A program made the position numbers and the translations under genes. Positions 19,871 through 28,181 of a stretch of DNA of 64,000 bases are shown here, piece by piece. Position 1 is the first letter of the stretch. Each line of letters opens with the position of its first letter. A model generated the notes under the pieces. It had not been told where the DNA came from and searched no databases. It saw nothing but the letters and a program-made list of their open reading frames with translations. The DNA is from an uncultured Ruminococcus sp. (GTDB taxonomy: Bacteria > Bacillota > Clostridia > Oscillospirales > Ruminococcaceae), in contig CAMWYX010000003.1 of NCBI GenBank assembly GCA_947178575.1, positions 41,835-105,834 of the forward strand, given 5' to 3'.

Positions 19871-20301
19871 ATGAAAACTTCAAGCCTGTAATAGTCGCAT
19901 TCTGCTGTAACTGGTGTTCGTATGCAGGTGCAGACCTTTCAGGAACGAACAGACTTAATTATCCGGCAAACGTAAAGATTATACGTGTGCCTTGCTCATG
20001 CAGAGTAAATCCGATGTTTATACTGCGTGCATTCCAGAAAGGTGCGGACGGCGTTATAATATGCGGCTGTCACCCGGGAGACTGTCACTATACATCAGGA
20101 AACTATTTCACAAGAAGAAGAATCACACTTCTTTACAGTATGCTTGATTTCCTCGGAATAGAGCGTAAAAGAACAAGACTTGAATGGGTATCGGCGGCAG
20201 AAGGTGCAAAGTTTGCGTCCGTAATGGAACAGTTCGTATCCGATGTGCAGAAGCTCGGACCCAACAGAAGATTGGAGGATTTACGATGCAGGAAGCAATG
20301 A
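19861..20301 (+). CDS. MvhD/FlxD-type hydrogenase iron-sulfur (delta) subunit
   Basis: VAFCCNWCSYAGADLSG, IRVPCSCRVNPMFILRAFQKGADGVIICGCHPGDCHYTSGN. Confidence 0.95.
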   Translation: MQVNENFKPVIVAFCCNWCSYAGADLSGTNRLNYPANVKIIRVPCSCRVNPMFILRAFQKGADGVIICGCHPGDCHYTSGNYFTRRRITLLYSMLDFLGIERKRTRLEWVSAAEGAKFASVMEQFVSDVQKLGPNRRLEDLRCRKQ

Positions 20302-21257
20302 TTAAAAGAGCAGTTCAGCTCCTTGCAGACGGCACTGTAAACCGTGTAATGGGCTGGAAAAGGGGCGAATTTGTTTACGATATAACCCCCGCTGTGTTTA
20401 CAACCGCCGAAGAACTTGAAAAAGATTTCGTCTGCGATGATTTTACTCAGGCGAATTTATCGAAATATCTCGTGAAAGAATCGAGAAAAGAGGGAAAAAT
20501 TCTTGCTTTCCTCAAGCCGTGCGATACGTACAGTTTCAATCAGCTTGTAAAGGAACACAGAATTATCCGTGAGAATGTCTATGTAATCGGTATTCCCGGC
20601 GGTCCTAAGCTCGATATTGAAAAAATCAAGGCAAAGGGAATAACAGGTATACTCAGCGTTGAGAATGAAAATTACACGCTTAAGATAGAAACAATTTATG
20701 GAACTGAAACAATGCCTTTCAGCGAAGCAGTCAGCGGAAAATGTTCCGGCTGTAAGAGCAAGAAGCACGTTGCATATGATGAACTCATCGGCGATGACGG
20801 CGAAGTTCTCGATTCAAACCGTTTCGATATGGTTGCAAAGCTTGAGAATATGACATCTCAGGAACGCTTTGATTTCTGGCGTGGTGAACTTTCAAAATGT
20901 ATACGCTGTAATGCGTGCCGTAATGTATGTCCGGCTTGTACGTGCGAAAACTGCGTGTTTGACAACCCGAAATCAGGCATAGACCAGAAAGCGGCAGCAG
21001 ACAGCTTTGAAGAAAAGATGTTCCACATTATCCGTGCTTTCCACGTTGCCGGAAGATGTACGGACTGTGGCGAATGTTCAAGAGTATGTCCGCAGAATAT
21101 TCCGCTTCATCTTCTCAACAGAAAATTCATAAAGGATATAAATGAACTTTACGGTGAATATCAGGCAGGTGCGGATACAACTTCAAGAGCACCGCTCAAT
21201 AATTATAATGCCGATGACTGCGAACCGTCTGTGGTACACGAAAGGGGAGTTGAGTAA
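20286..21257 (+). CDS. 4Fe-4S dicluster electron-transfer subunit (FlxC-like)
   Basis: CIRCNACRNVCPACTCENCVF and CTDCGECSRVCPQNIPLHLLNRK; adjacent to mvhD; ATG at 20286. Confidence 0.82.
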   Translation: MQEAMIKRAVQLLADGTVNRVMGWKRGEFVYDITPAVFTTAEELEKDFVCDDFTQANLSKYLVKESRKEGKILAFLKPCDTYSFNQLVKEHRIIRENVYVIGIPGGPKLDIEKIKAKGITGILSVENENYTLKIETIYGTETMPFSEAVSGKCSGCKSKKHVAYDELIGDDGEVLDSNRFDMVAKLENMTSQERFDFWRGELSKCIRCNACRNVCPACTCENCVFDNPKSGIDQKAAADSFEEKMFHIIRAFHVAGRCTDCGECSRVCPQNIPLHLLNRKFIKDINELYGEYQAGADTTSRAPLNNYNADDCEPSVVHERGVE

Positions 21258-22279
21258 TGCTTAAAATTTCTGCCGACAGGCTGAACGACCTGTTTAATAG
21301 AATCGCTTCGGAACAGACTCTTTATATTCCCGTTGACCGTGAACCGAATACGGCTGAATACCGGAAATATGAAGACGGCATGAAGCTTTCGGAATCGCTG
21401 AATACCGTCAGAAGTGCAAAGGATTTCTTTTTTCCGCAGACCGAAAACCTTGCAGAATTTAAGGTAGAGGGAAAAAATATCGAAATAAAGGATATCCGTG
21501 AGGAATCCGGAGATTTCGTTGTTTTCGGAGTTCGTGCCTGCGATGCACGCAGTTTCTCGATACTTGACAAAGTTTTCCTCAGCGAGCCGGTTGACAGTTT
21601 CTATAAAAACCGCCGTGAACACGGAACTATAATAACAATGGCTTGTACACGACCTTCTGAAACCTGTTTCTGTACGGCTTTCGGAATCGACCCGACAGCT
21701 CCGGAGGGAGATGTTGCTGTATTTGCCGACGGTGAAAATTATTTCTTCCTTGACCGCACCGAAAAGGGAAAGAAGTTCATTGAATCAGTTGCCGATATGC
21801 TTGAGGACGGCGACACTTCAAAACTGGAAGAAGTTAAGGAAAAGACACGTGAAATCATGAAAAAACTTCCGCTTGCCGGACTCGGAACAGATTCATTCGG
21901 CGGAGACAAGCTGAACGAACTTTTCAATTCCCCGAAATGGGCTGAACTTTCAGAATCATGTCTCGGCTGTGGTACTTGTACATTTGTATGTCCGACTTGT
22001 CAGTGCTATGATATACGTGATTTCAATACGGGTAACGGAATCAGACGTTTCCGCTGCTGGGATTCGTGTATGTATTCCGATTTCACAAAGATGGCTCACG
22101 GAAATCCCAGACTGTCACAGCTTGAACGTTTCCGTCAGAGATTTATGCACAAGCTTGTATATTTTCCGGCAAATAATGACGGTGAATTCGGCTGTGTAGG
22201 CTGCGGAAGATGTCTTTCAAGATGTCCTGTTTCCTTGAATATCGTCAAGGTAATGAAAACGCTGGAGGTAAAAGAATGA
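21257..22279 (+). CDS. 4Fe-4S dicluster electron-transfer subunit (FlxB/sulfhydrogenase-beta-like)
   Basis: VFGVRACDARSFSILDKVF; CLGCGTCTFVCPTCQCYDIRD; CVGCGRCLSRCPVSLNIVKVMK. Confidence 0.85.
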   Translation: MLKISADRLNDLFNRIASEQTLYIPVDREPNTAEYRKYEDGMKLSESLNTVRSAKDFFFPQTENLAEFKVEGKNIEIKDIREESGDFVVFGVRACDARSFSILDKVFLSEPVDSFYKNRREHGTIITMACTRPSETCFCTAFGIDPTAPEGDVAVFADGENYFFLDRTEKGKKFIESVADMLEDGDTSKLEEVKEKTREIMKKLPLAGLGTDSFGGDKLNELFNSPKWAELSESCLGCGTCTFVCPTCQCYDIRDFNTGNGIRRFRCWDSCMYSDFTKMAHGNPRLSQLERFRQRFMHKLVYFPANNDGEFGCVGCGRCLSRCPVSLNIVKVMKTLEVKE

Positions 22280-23103
22280 ATAATGATACATTGATTCCCC
22301 TTATCGGAGTTGTTACCGATATACGTCAGGATACTCCCGATGTAAAGACGTTCCGTGTGAACGCACTTGAGGGCGGAAAAGTTTTCGAGCATATGCCCGG
22401 ACAGTGTGCAATGCTCTCTATTCCGGGAGTGGGCGAAGGTATGTTTTCAATAACATCTTCACCTACAAACAAGGAATTTATGGAGTTCAGCATAAAGAAA
22501 TGCGGCTGTCTTACAACATGGCTTCATCAGATGGAAGTCGGACAGCAGATAACAATCCGTGGACCATACGGCAACTATTTCCCTGTTGAGACAGAACTCA
22601 AGGGAAAGGATTTGCTTTTCATTGCCGGAGGAATCGGTCTTGCTCCGCTTCGTTCCGTAATAAATTATGTCCGTGACAACAGAAGCAATTACGGTGAAGT
22701 TCAGATTGTATACGGTTCACGCTCAAAAGATGATTTGGTTGACTATCAGGAAATCATCAGCGAATGGCAGGCTGACCCGAATATAGAAGTAAATCTTACT
22801 ATTGACAATCCGCAGGAGGGCTGGGACGGTCATGTCGGATTTGTTCCTAACTATGTCAAGGAACTCAATCCCTCAACAAACAAGACCGTTCTTGTATGCG
22901 GTCCGCCGATTATGATAAAATTCACCCTTGCCGGACTGAAAGAACTTGGATTTACCGAAACTCAGGTATATACAACTATGGAACTGCGTATGAAATGCGG
23001 TGTAGGCAAATGCGGACGCTGTAATATCGGTAACAAGTATGTGTGCAAGGACGGACCTGTGTTCCGCTTTGACCAGCTCGGCGAACTTCCCGATGAGTAT
23101 TAA
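22276..23103 (+). CDS. FAD/NAD(P)-binding oxidoreductase subunit (FlxA/sulfhydrogenase-gamma-like)
   Basis: PGQCAMLSIPGVGEGMFSITS, LLFIAGGIGLAPLRSVINYV, VLVCGPPIMIKFTLAGLKELG, ELRMKCGVGKCGRCNIGNKYVCKDGPVF. Confidence 0.92.
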   Translation: MNNDTLIPLIGVVTDIRQDTPDVKTFRVNALEGGKVFEHMPGQCAMLSIPGVGEGMFSITSSPTNKEFMEFSIKKCGCLTTWLHQMEVGQQITIRGPYGNYFPVETELKGKDLLFIAGGIGLAPLRSVINYVRDNRSNYGEVQIVYGSRSKDDLVDYQEIISEWQADPNIEVNLTIDNPQEGWDGHVGFVPNYVKELNPSTNKTVLVCGPPIMIKFTLAGLKELGFTETQVYTTMELRMKCGVGKCGRCNIGNKYVCKDGPVFRFDQLGELPDEY

Positions 23104-23118
23104 TAGGAGGCAGATGTA

Positions 23119-23793
23119 ATGGAAAAAATGGTTAATGTTTACCTGTTCGGCAAAAAGTACAGTGTGCCGGCAGGTCTTACGATAATGACTGCAATGGAAT
23201 ATGCAGGATATGAACTTGTACGTGGCTGTGGCTGCCGTAACGGTTTCTGCGGAGCGTGTGCAACTATCTACAGAATAAAAGGTCAGCAGCAGCTCAATGC
23301 TTGCCTTGCCTGTCAGACAGAAGTTCAGGAAGGTATGTACGTGGCAACACTTCCTTTCTTCCCGCTTGTGAAGCAGGTTTACAATATCGAGGAAATAAAG
23401 CCGACAGAACAGGTTATGATGCAGCTTTATCCGGAAATATATGCCTGCATAGGCTGTAATGCCTGCACAAAGGCCTGTACTCAGGAACTCAACGTTATGC
23501 AGTATATCGCATATGCACAGCGTGGAGAATATGAAAAATGTGCCGAAGAAAGCTTTGACTGCGTAATGTGCGGAGTATGTTCGTCACGCTGTCCGGCAGG
23601 AATATCCCACCCACAGGTTGCAATGCTTGCACGTCGTCTCAACGGTAAATATCTTGCTCCCGGCTGCGGACATCTTGCAGACAGAGTAAAAGAGATAAAT
23701 GACGGCACTTTTGAGGAACTCATTGAAAATCTCATGCAGAAGCCTCTGGACGAGATAAAAGAACTTTATAACAATCGTGAAATCGAGAAGTAA
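23119..23793 (+). CDS. Fumarate reductase/succinate dehydrogenase-like iron-sulfur subunit (soluble type)
   Basis: N-terminal 2Fe-2S RGCGCRNGFCGACATIYR..ACLAC plus CIGCNACTKACTQ and CVMCGVCSSRCPAGI. Confidence 0.85.
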   Translation: MEKMVNVYLFGKKYSVPAGLTIMTAMEYAGYELVRGCGCRNGFCGACATIYRIKGQQQLNACLACQTEVQEGMYVATLPFFPLVKQVYNIEEIKPTEQVMMQLYPEIYACIGCNACTKACTQELNVMQYIAYAQRGEYEKCAEESFDCVMCGVCSSRCPAGISHPQVAMLARRLNGKYLAPGCGHLADRVKEINDGTFEELIENLMQKPLDEIKELYNNREIEK

Positions 23794-23805
23794 GGAGTTG
23801 CAGTC

Positions 23806-25410
23806 ATGTACAAAATAGATAAACTTAACGAACTTGCTGAGATTGTCGCAGCAAAAAGAGCCGAAAATGCTGAATTGGAGCCGAGAAGAATGACAGCCGA
23901 GGAGAAGGACACACTTCTTGCGGCATTCCACCCCGATTACAAGCAGGACGAATTTACAGTCCTCTCGGCAGGTGTGAACAAGGGCGGTAAAGTTCCGTCA
24001 CAGCTTGCCGAACTTCTTCAGGGCAAAAGCCGTATAAAGGCAGAAGATGTTGACCTTTCGGCACCGGATTACGATACAGATGTTCTGATTATCGGCGGAG
24101 GCGGTGCAGGTGCATCGGCAGCAATTGAAGCAGACGAAGCCGGAGTAAAGGCAATGATTGTTACAAAGCTCCGTATCGGTGATGCAAATACAATGATGGC
24201 TGAGGGCGGTATTCAGGCAGCTGATAAGCCTAACGATTCACCGGCAATACACTACATAGATGCTTTCGGAGGCGGACATTTTGCCGCAAAGCCGGAACTC
24301 GTAAAGAACCTCGTAACAAAAGCACCGTCAGCTATACAGTGGCTTAACAATCTTGGCGTTGAGTTCGATAAAGAGCCGGACGGAACTATGGTCACAACTC
24401 ACGGAGGCGGAACATCAAGAAAGCGTATGCACGCAGCAAAGGACTATTCCGGAGCTGAAATAATGCGTACTCTCCGTGACGAAGTTCTCAACAGAGGCAT
24501 TCCGGTAATTGATTTTACGGCAGCTGTTGAAATCATTCTTGACGAAAACGGCAAGGCAGCCGGAGCAGTTCTCATGAACATGGAGACAAAGGAACTCCTT
24601 GTTGCACGTGCAAAGACTGTTATTATCGCTACAGGCGGAGCAGGCAGACTTCATTATCAGGGATTCCCGACATCAAACCATTACGGTGCGACTGCTGACG
24701 GACTTATTCTTGGTTACAGAGTCGGTGCAGGACTTCTTTATGCCGATACACTCCAGTATCACCCGACCGGAACAGGTTATCCGGAACAGATATTCGGTGC
24801 ACTTGTTACGGAGAAAGTACGTTCACTCGGTGCAAAGCTTGTAAATATCGACGGCGAAGTATTCATGCACCCGCTTGAGACAAGAGACGTTACAGCAGCT
24901 TCAATTATCCGTGAATGCACAGAGCGTGGAAAGGGAGTTGAGACGGCTCTCGGTAAAGCTGTATGGCTTGACACTCCGATGATAGAATACAAGCACGGCG
25001 AAGGTACTATCGAAAAGAGAATACCGGCAATGATGCGTATGTTCGGCAAATACGGCATTGACATCAGAAAAGAACCCATACTTGTATATCCGACACTTCA
25101 CTATCAGAACGGCGGTCTGAATATCAGTGCCGATTGTTCAACAGATGTAGAAAATCTCTACGCAGCCGGAGAAGTTGCCGGAGGTATTCACGGCAGAAAC
25201 AGACTTATGGGCAATTCGCTTCTTGATGTAATTGTATTCGGACGTGATGCCGGAAAGAACGCTGCCGCAAAGGCAAAGGAAACAGCAGTTCCCGAAAAGC
25301 TTACACTTGAGCATATTGAAAAGTTCAGCAAGGAACTTGAAGAATCAGGCGTGGCATCGGAAACGGTTTCACCTATGCTTCTTCCGCATTATGCGAGAAA
25401 ATCTAAGTGA
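23806..25410 (+). CDS. Fumarate reductase/succinate dehydrogenase-like flavoprotein subunit
   Basis: DVLIIGGGGAGASAAIEADEAG, MMAEGGIQAA, THGGGTSRKRMHA, LQYHPTGTGYPEQIFGALVTEKVRSLGAKL, GEVAGGIHGRNRLMGNSLLDVIVFGRDAG. Confidence 0.9.
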   Translation: MYKIDKLNELAEIVAAKRAENAELEPRRMTAEEKDTLLAAFHPDYKQDEFTVLSAGVNKGGKVPSQLAELLQGKSRIKAEDVDLSAPDYDTDVLIIGGGGAGASAAIEADEAGVKAMIVTKLRIGDANTMMAEGGIQAADKPNDSPAIHYIDAFGGGHFAAKPELVKNLVTKAPSAIQWLNNLGVEFDKEPDGTMVTTHGGGTSRKRMHAAKDYSGAEIMRTLRDEVLNRGIPVIDFTAAVEIILDENGKAAGAVLMNMETKELLVARAKTVIIATGGAGRLHYQGFPTSNHYGATADGLILGYRVGAGLLYADTLQYHPTGTGYPEQIFGALVTEKVRSLGAKLVNIDGEVFMHPLETRDVTAASIIRECTERGKGVETALGKAVWLDTPMIEYKHGEGTIEKRIPAMMRMFGKYGIDIRKEPILVYPTLHYQNGGLNISADCSTDVENLYAAGEVAGGIHGRNRLMGNSLLDVIVFGRDAGKNAAAKAKETAVPEKLTLEHIEKFSKELEESGVASETVSPMLLPHYARKSK

Positions 25411-25467
25411 AAAACAGTTTAATTAAAACTGTAAATTTAAATTAATGAACAGATTCCAATAAATATA

Positions 25468-25510
25468 AAATCGGCGGACGCACGGCATTTAAAGCCTTGT
25501 CCGTCGATTT
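25468..25510 (+). other. Intergenic hairpin between flavoprotein and transporter genes
   Basis: AAATCGGCGGAC ... GTCCGTCGATTT with inner GGC ATTTAAA GCC; no strong T-run. Confidence 0.5.
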
Positions 25511-25533
25511 GTGCGGAAAGAGGTTATAATTTT

Positions 25534-26802
25534 ATGGAATTAATCAATATGGGAGATTTCTCCATTGCAGTAAAAACGGTAACATTTCTTGTGTTCACTG
25601 TTTTTCTGATTACAACGGTCGGCTATCTTTTAGGAAGGATTACAGTGAAAGGTGTTTCGCTTGGTACGGCAGGAGTTTTCATTGTTGCACTTCTTTACGG
25701 CTGTTTCTTCTTTGACAATCTCGGCGATAATCTTATGGTCAGCAAAGTTGTCGAAGAAACGAAAGTAAGCATTACATTTGTAAAAGATGCACTGAAAGTC
25801 GTTGAGAATATCGGTCTGATACTCTTTGTAACGTCTGTAGGATTTATAGCAGGACCTAATTTCTTTGGCAATTTCAAAAAGAATTTCAAGTCATACGTGC
25901 TTATAGCTCTTGTTGTAATTATTGCCGGCGGACTGACCTGCGGTGGCTGTGTCCTTATTGACGGAATAGTTTCACCGGAAAGCACAAGAGAAGAAAGTGC
26001 ATCAATGCTTGTAGGACTTCTTTCGGGTTCACTTACGAGTACGCCGGCATTTTCGGCGGCAAAGGCAACAGTTGCATCACGTGCAAACGGTGCGGAACTT
26101 GAAGATTTGGTAACAGTAGGTCACGGAATTGCGTATCTTTTCGGAGTTATCGGAGTAGTTCTCTTTGTACAGCTTGTCCCGAAATTCATGAAAGCCGATA
26201 TGAAAAAAGAACGTGAACTTCTTGTATCTTCCGATTCAAAAGGTACGAAGAAATCATATACAGGAAAACTTATTGAGATGGACGAATTTGGATTCATGCC
26301 GTTTGCACTTGCAGCGATTGTCGGAATTTTCATCGGTTCAATCAAATTCGGAAACTTCTCTCTTACAACGACAGGCGGTTGTCTGCTTACATCGCTGATT
26401 TTCGGACATTTCAGCCATTTCGGAAAAGTATCTGTAATGCCGAACGACGGAACTCTTAAAGTATTCCGTGAGTTTGGACTTGTACTGTTCCTTATTGGTG
26501 CAGGTGTAGCAGGCGGAGCAAGCTTTGTTGAGCATTTCAAGCCGGTATACTTCATTTACGGCGTTGTTATGACAATAATTCCTATGATTATCGGATTCTT
26601 TTTTGCTAAGTACGTGCTTAAACTCAGCCTGCTTAACAATCTTGGTTCGATTACCGGCGGAATGACATCAACTCCTGCACTTGGTACTCTTATCTCGACA
26701 GCAGGAACGGAGAACGTTGCTTCAGCATATGCCGCAACATATCCGGCAGCACTTATTTCGGTTGTTATCGTATCGCAGGTATTGCTGATAATATTCAAGT
26801 AA
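25534..26802 (+). CDS. AspT/YidE/YbjL-type (aspartate:alanine exchanger family) membrane transporter
   Basis: 10+ hydrophobic segments; internally duplicated GLILFVTSVGFIAGPNFF / GLVLFLIGAGVAGGASF and SGSLTSTPAFSAA / TGGMTSTPALGTL motifs typical of the AAE family. Confidence 0.85.
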   Translation: MELINMGDFSIAVKTVTFLVFTVFLITTVGYLLGRITVKGVSLGTAGVFIVALLYGCFFFDNLGDNLMVSKVVEETKVSITFVKDALKVVENIGLILFVTSVGFIAGPNFFGNFKKNFKSYVLIALVVIIAGGLTCGGCVLIDGIVSPESTREESASMLVGLLSGSLTSTPAFSAAKATVASRANGAELEDLVTVGHGIAYLFGVIGVVLFVQLVPKFMKADMKKERELLVSSDSKGTKKSYTGKLIEMDEFGFMPFALAAIVGIFIGSIKFGNFSLTTTGGCLLTSLIFGHFSHFGKVSVMPNDGTLKVFREFGLVLFLIGAGVAGGASFVEHFKPVYFIYGVVMTIIPMIIGFFFAKYVLKLSLLNNLGSITGGMTSTPALGTLISTAGTENVASAYAATYPAALISVVIVSQVLLIIFK

Positions 26803-26810
26803 GATTTATA

Positions 26811-26847
26811 AAAAATCCTCTGGAATTTTGATTCCGGAGGATTTTTT
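26811..26847. terminator. Bidirectional terminator
   Basis: AAAAAATCCTCTGGAAT tttg ATTCCGGAGGATTTTTT between convergent genes. Confidence 0.85.
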
Positions 26848-26849
26848 GA

Positions 26850-28181
26850 TTAAATATTATTTACAAGCGATTTAAAGACATCTCCACGTTCCTCGAAGTT
26901 TTTGAAAATACCATAGCTTGCGGAAGCCGGAGACATAACACAGCTCATGCCCTGCGGAGTGATTTCGGAGGCGAGTTTAACGGCATCTTCAAGGTGCGGA
27001 ACATAGAAAATATTATTTTTTGAACCAAACATATTGTAGATACGTTTTCCGGAAGCCTCCATGCAGATTACGTTAATATCTGCCGTGTTCAGAAAATCGA
27101 CAAGAGAAGTATAATCAATTCCTCTGTCCATTCCGCCGATTAAAATAGTTGCAGGATTTGGTATACTTTTTACTGCCTCGATTGCGGTGGCACAGGCGGT
27201 TGAAATTGAATCATCGTAATATTTCACGCCGTTTACTTCTCTGACAAATTCAAGTCTGTGAGCCAGTGGATTGAACGTACACAGAGCGTTTTCAAATTCT
27301 TTTTCGCTTACATAAAAAGCGGTTATAAAATAAGCGACAGCGATATTATAGTGATTATGGATACCCAGTAACTTGATTTTATCAGTCGGGATTTTATAAT
27401 CTTCATGGTCGGTCCATTTGATTATGCCGTCATGGACATAAATTTCAGATTCAGAATTTTCAGCTGATATTTCATAGATATACTGTAAAAGTTCAGGCGA
27501 ATTTTTTGGAGCAATGTCACCGTTTATGAGAAGACAGTCATATTCTTCCTGATGCAGATATATATTTTTCTTTGCATTGTAATAGCGTTCGATAGTGCCG
27601 TAATGGTCGAGGTGTTCCTCAAAGAGATTCAGGAATACAGCAGTTGACGGCGAAACGGTCATATATTCGAGCTGATGACATGACAGCTCACACACAACGA
27701 TAGTTTCATCGGTCATGCTTTCGGCTATATCGAATACCGGAATACCTATATTTCCGGCGATTCTGCAATCTTTTCCGTTTTCGTTCAGGATATGATAAAT
27801 CAGGGAAGTAACGGTACTTTTTCCCTTTGTTCCGGTTATGCCGATAATCTGTTCACGATAGACTTCAAAGAATATCTGTGTTTCGGAGGTAATAAGACAC
27901 GTGAGTTCCGAGGGCTGTTTTTCGAGTACGATTCCGGGGCTTTTGAATACCAAATCAAAATCACCGAGTGATTTCTGATAATCCGAACCGGATATAATTC
28001 TGACGGAATCGGGAAGATTTTCGATTTTATTTATATCTGCAACAGCGATTTCAGACGGCGAGCAGTATTCTGACAATATATTATACGTTGATTTTCCCTC
28101 ACGTCCGAATCCTAAGATACAGACTGACTTATTTTTTGTATAATTATTTATATATTCGGTAAATTTATTTGATTTTATCAC
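26850..28181 (-). CDS. MurD-type UDP-N-acetylmuramoyl-L-alanine--glutamate ligase (possibly MurD2)
   Basis: GFGREGKST, ITGTKGKSTVTSLIYHIL, ELSCHQLEYM, NLFEEHLDHYGTIERYYNAKKNIY, AHRLEFV..VKYYDDSISTACATAIEAV, GGMDRGIDYTSL. Confidence 0.9.
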   Translation of the reverse strand: MIKSNKFTEYINNYTKNKSVCILGFGREGKSTYNILSEYCSPSEIAVADINKIENLPDSVRIISGSDYQKSLGDFDLVFKSPGIVLEKQPSELTCLITSETQIFFEVYREQIIGITGTKGKSTVTSLIYHILNENGKDCRIAGNIGIPVFDIAESMTDETIVVCELSCHQLEYMTVSPSTAVFLNLFEEHLDHYGTIERYYNAKKNIYLHQEEYDCLLINGDIAPKNSPELLQYIYEISAENSESEIYVHDGIIKWTDHEDYKIPTDKIKLLGIHNHYNIAVAYFITAFYVSEKEFENALCTFNPLAHRLEFVREVNGVKYYDDSISTACATAIEAVKSIPNPATILIGGMDRGIDYTSLVDFLNTADINVICMEASGKRIYNMFGSKNNIFYVPHLEDAVKLASEITPQGMSCVMSPASASYGIFKNFEERGDVFKSLVNNI

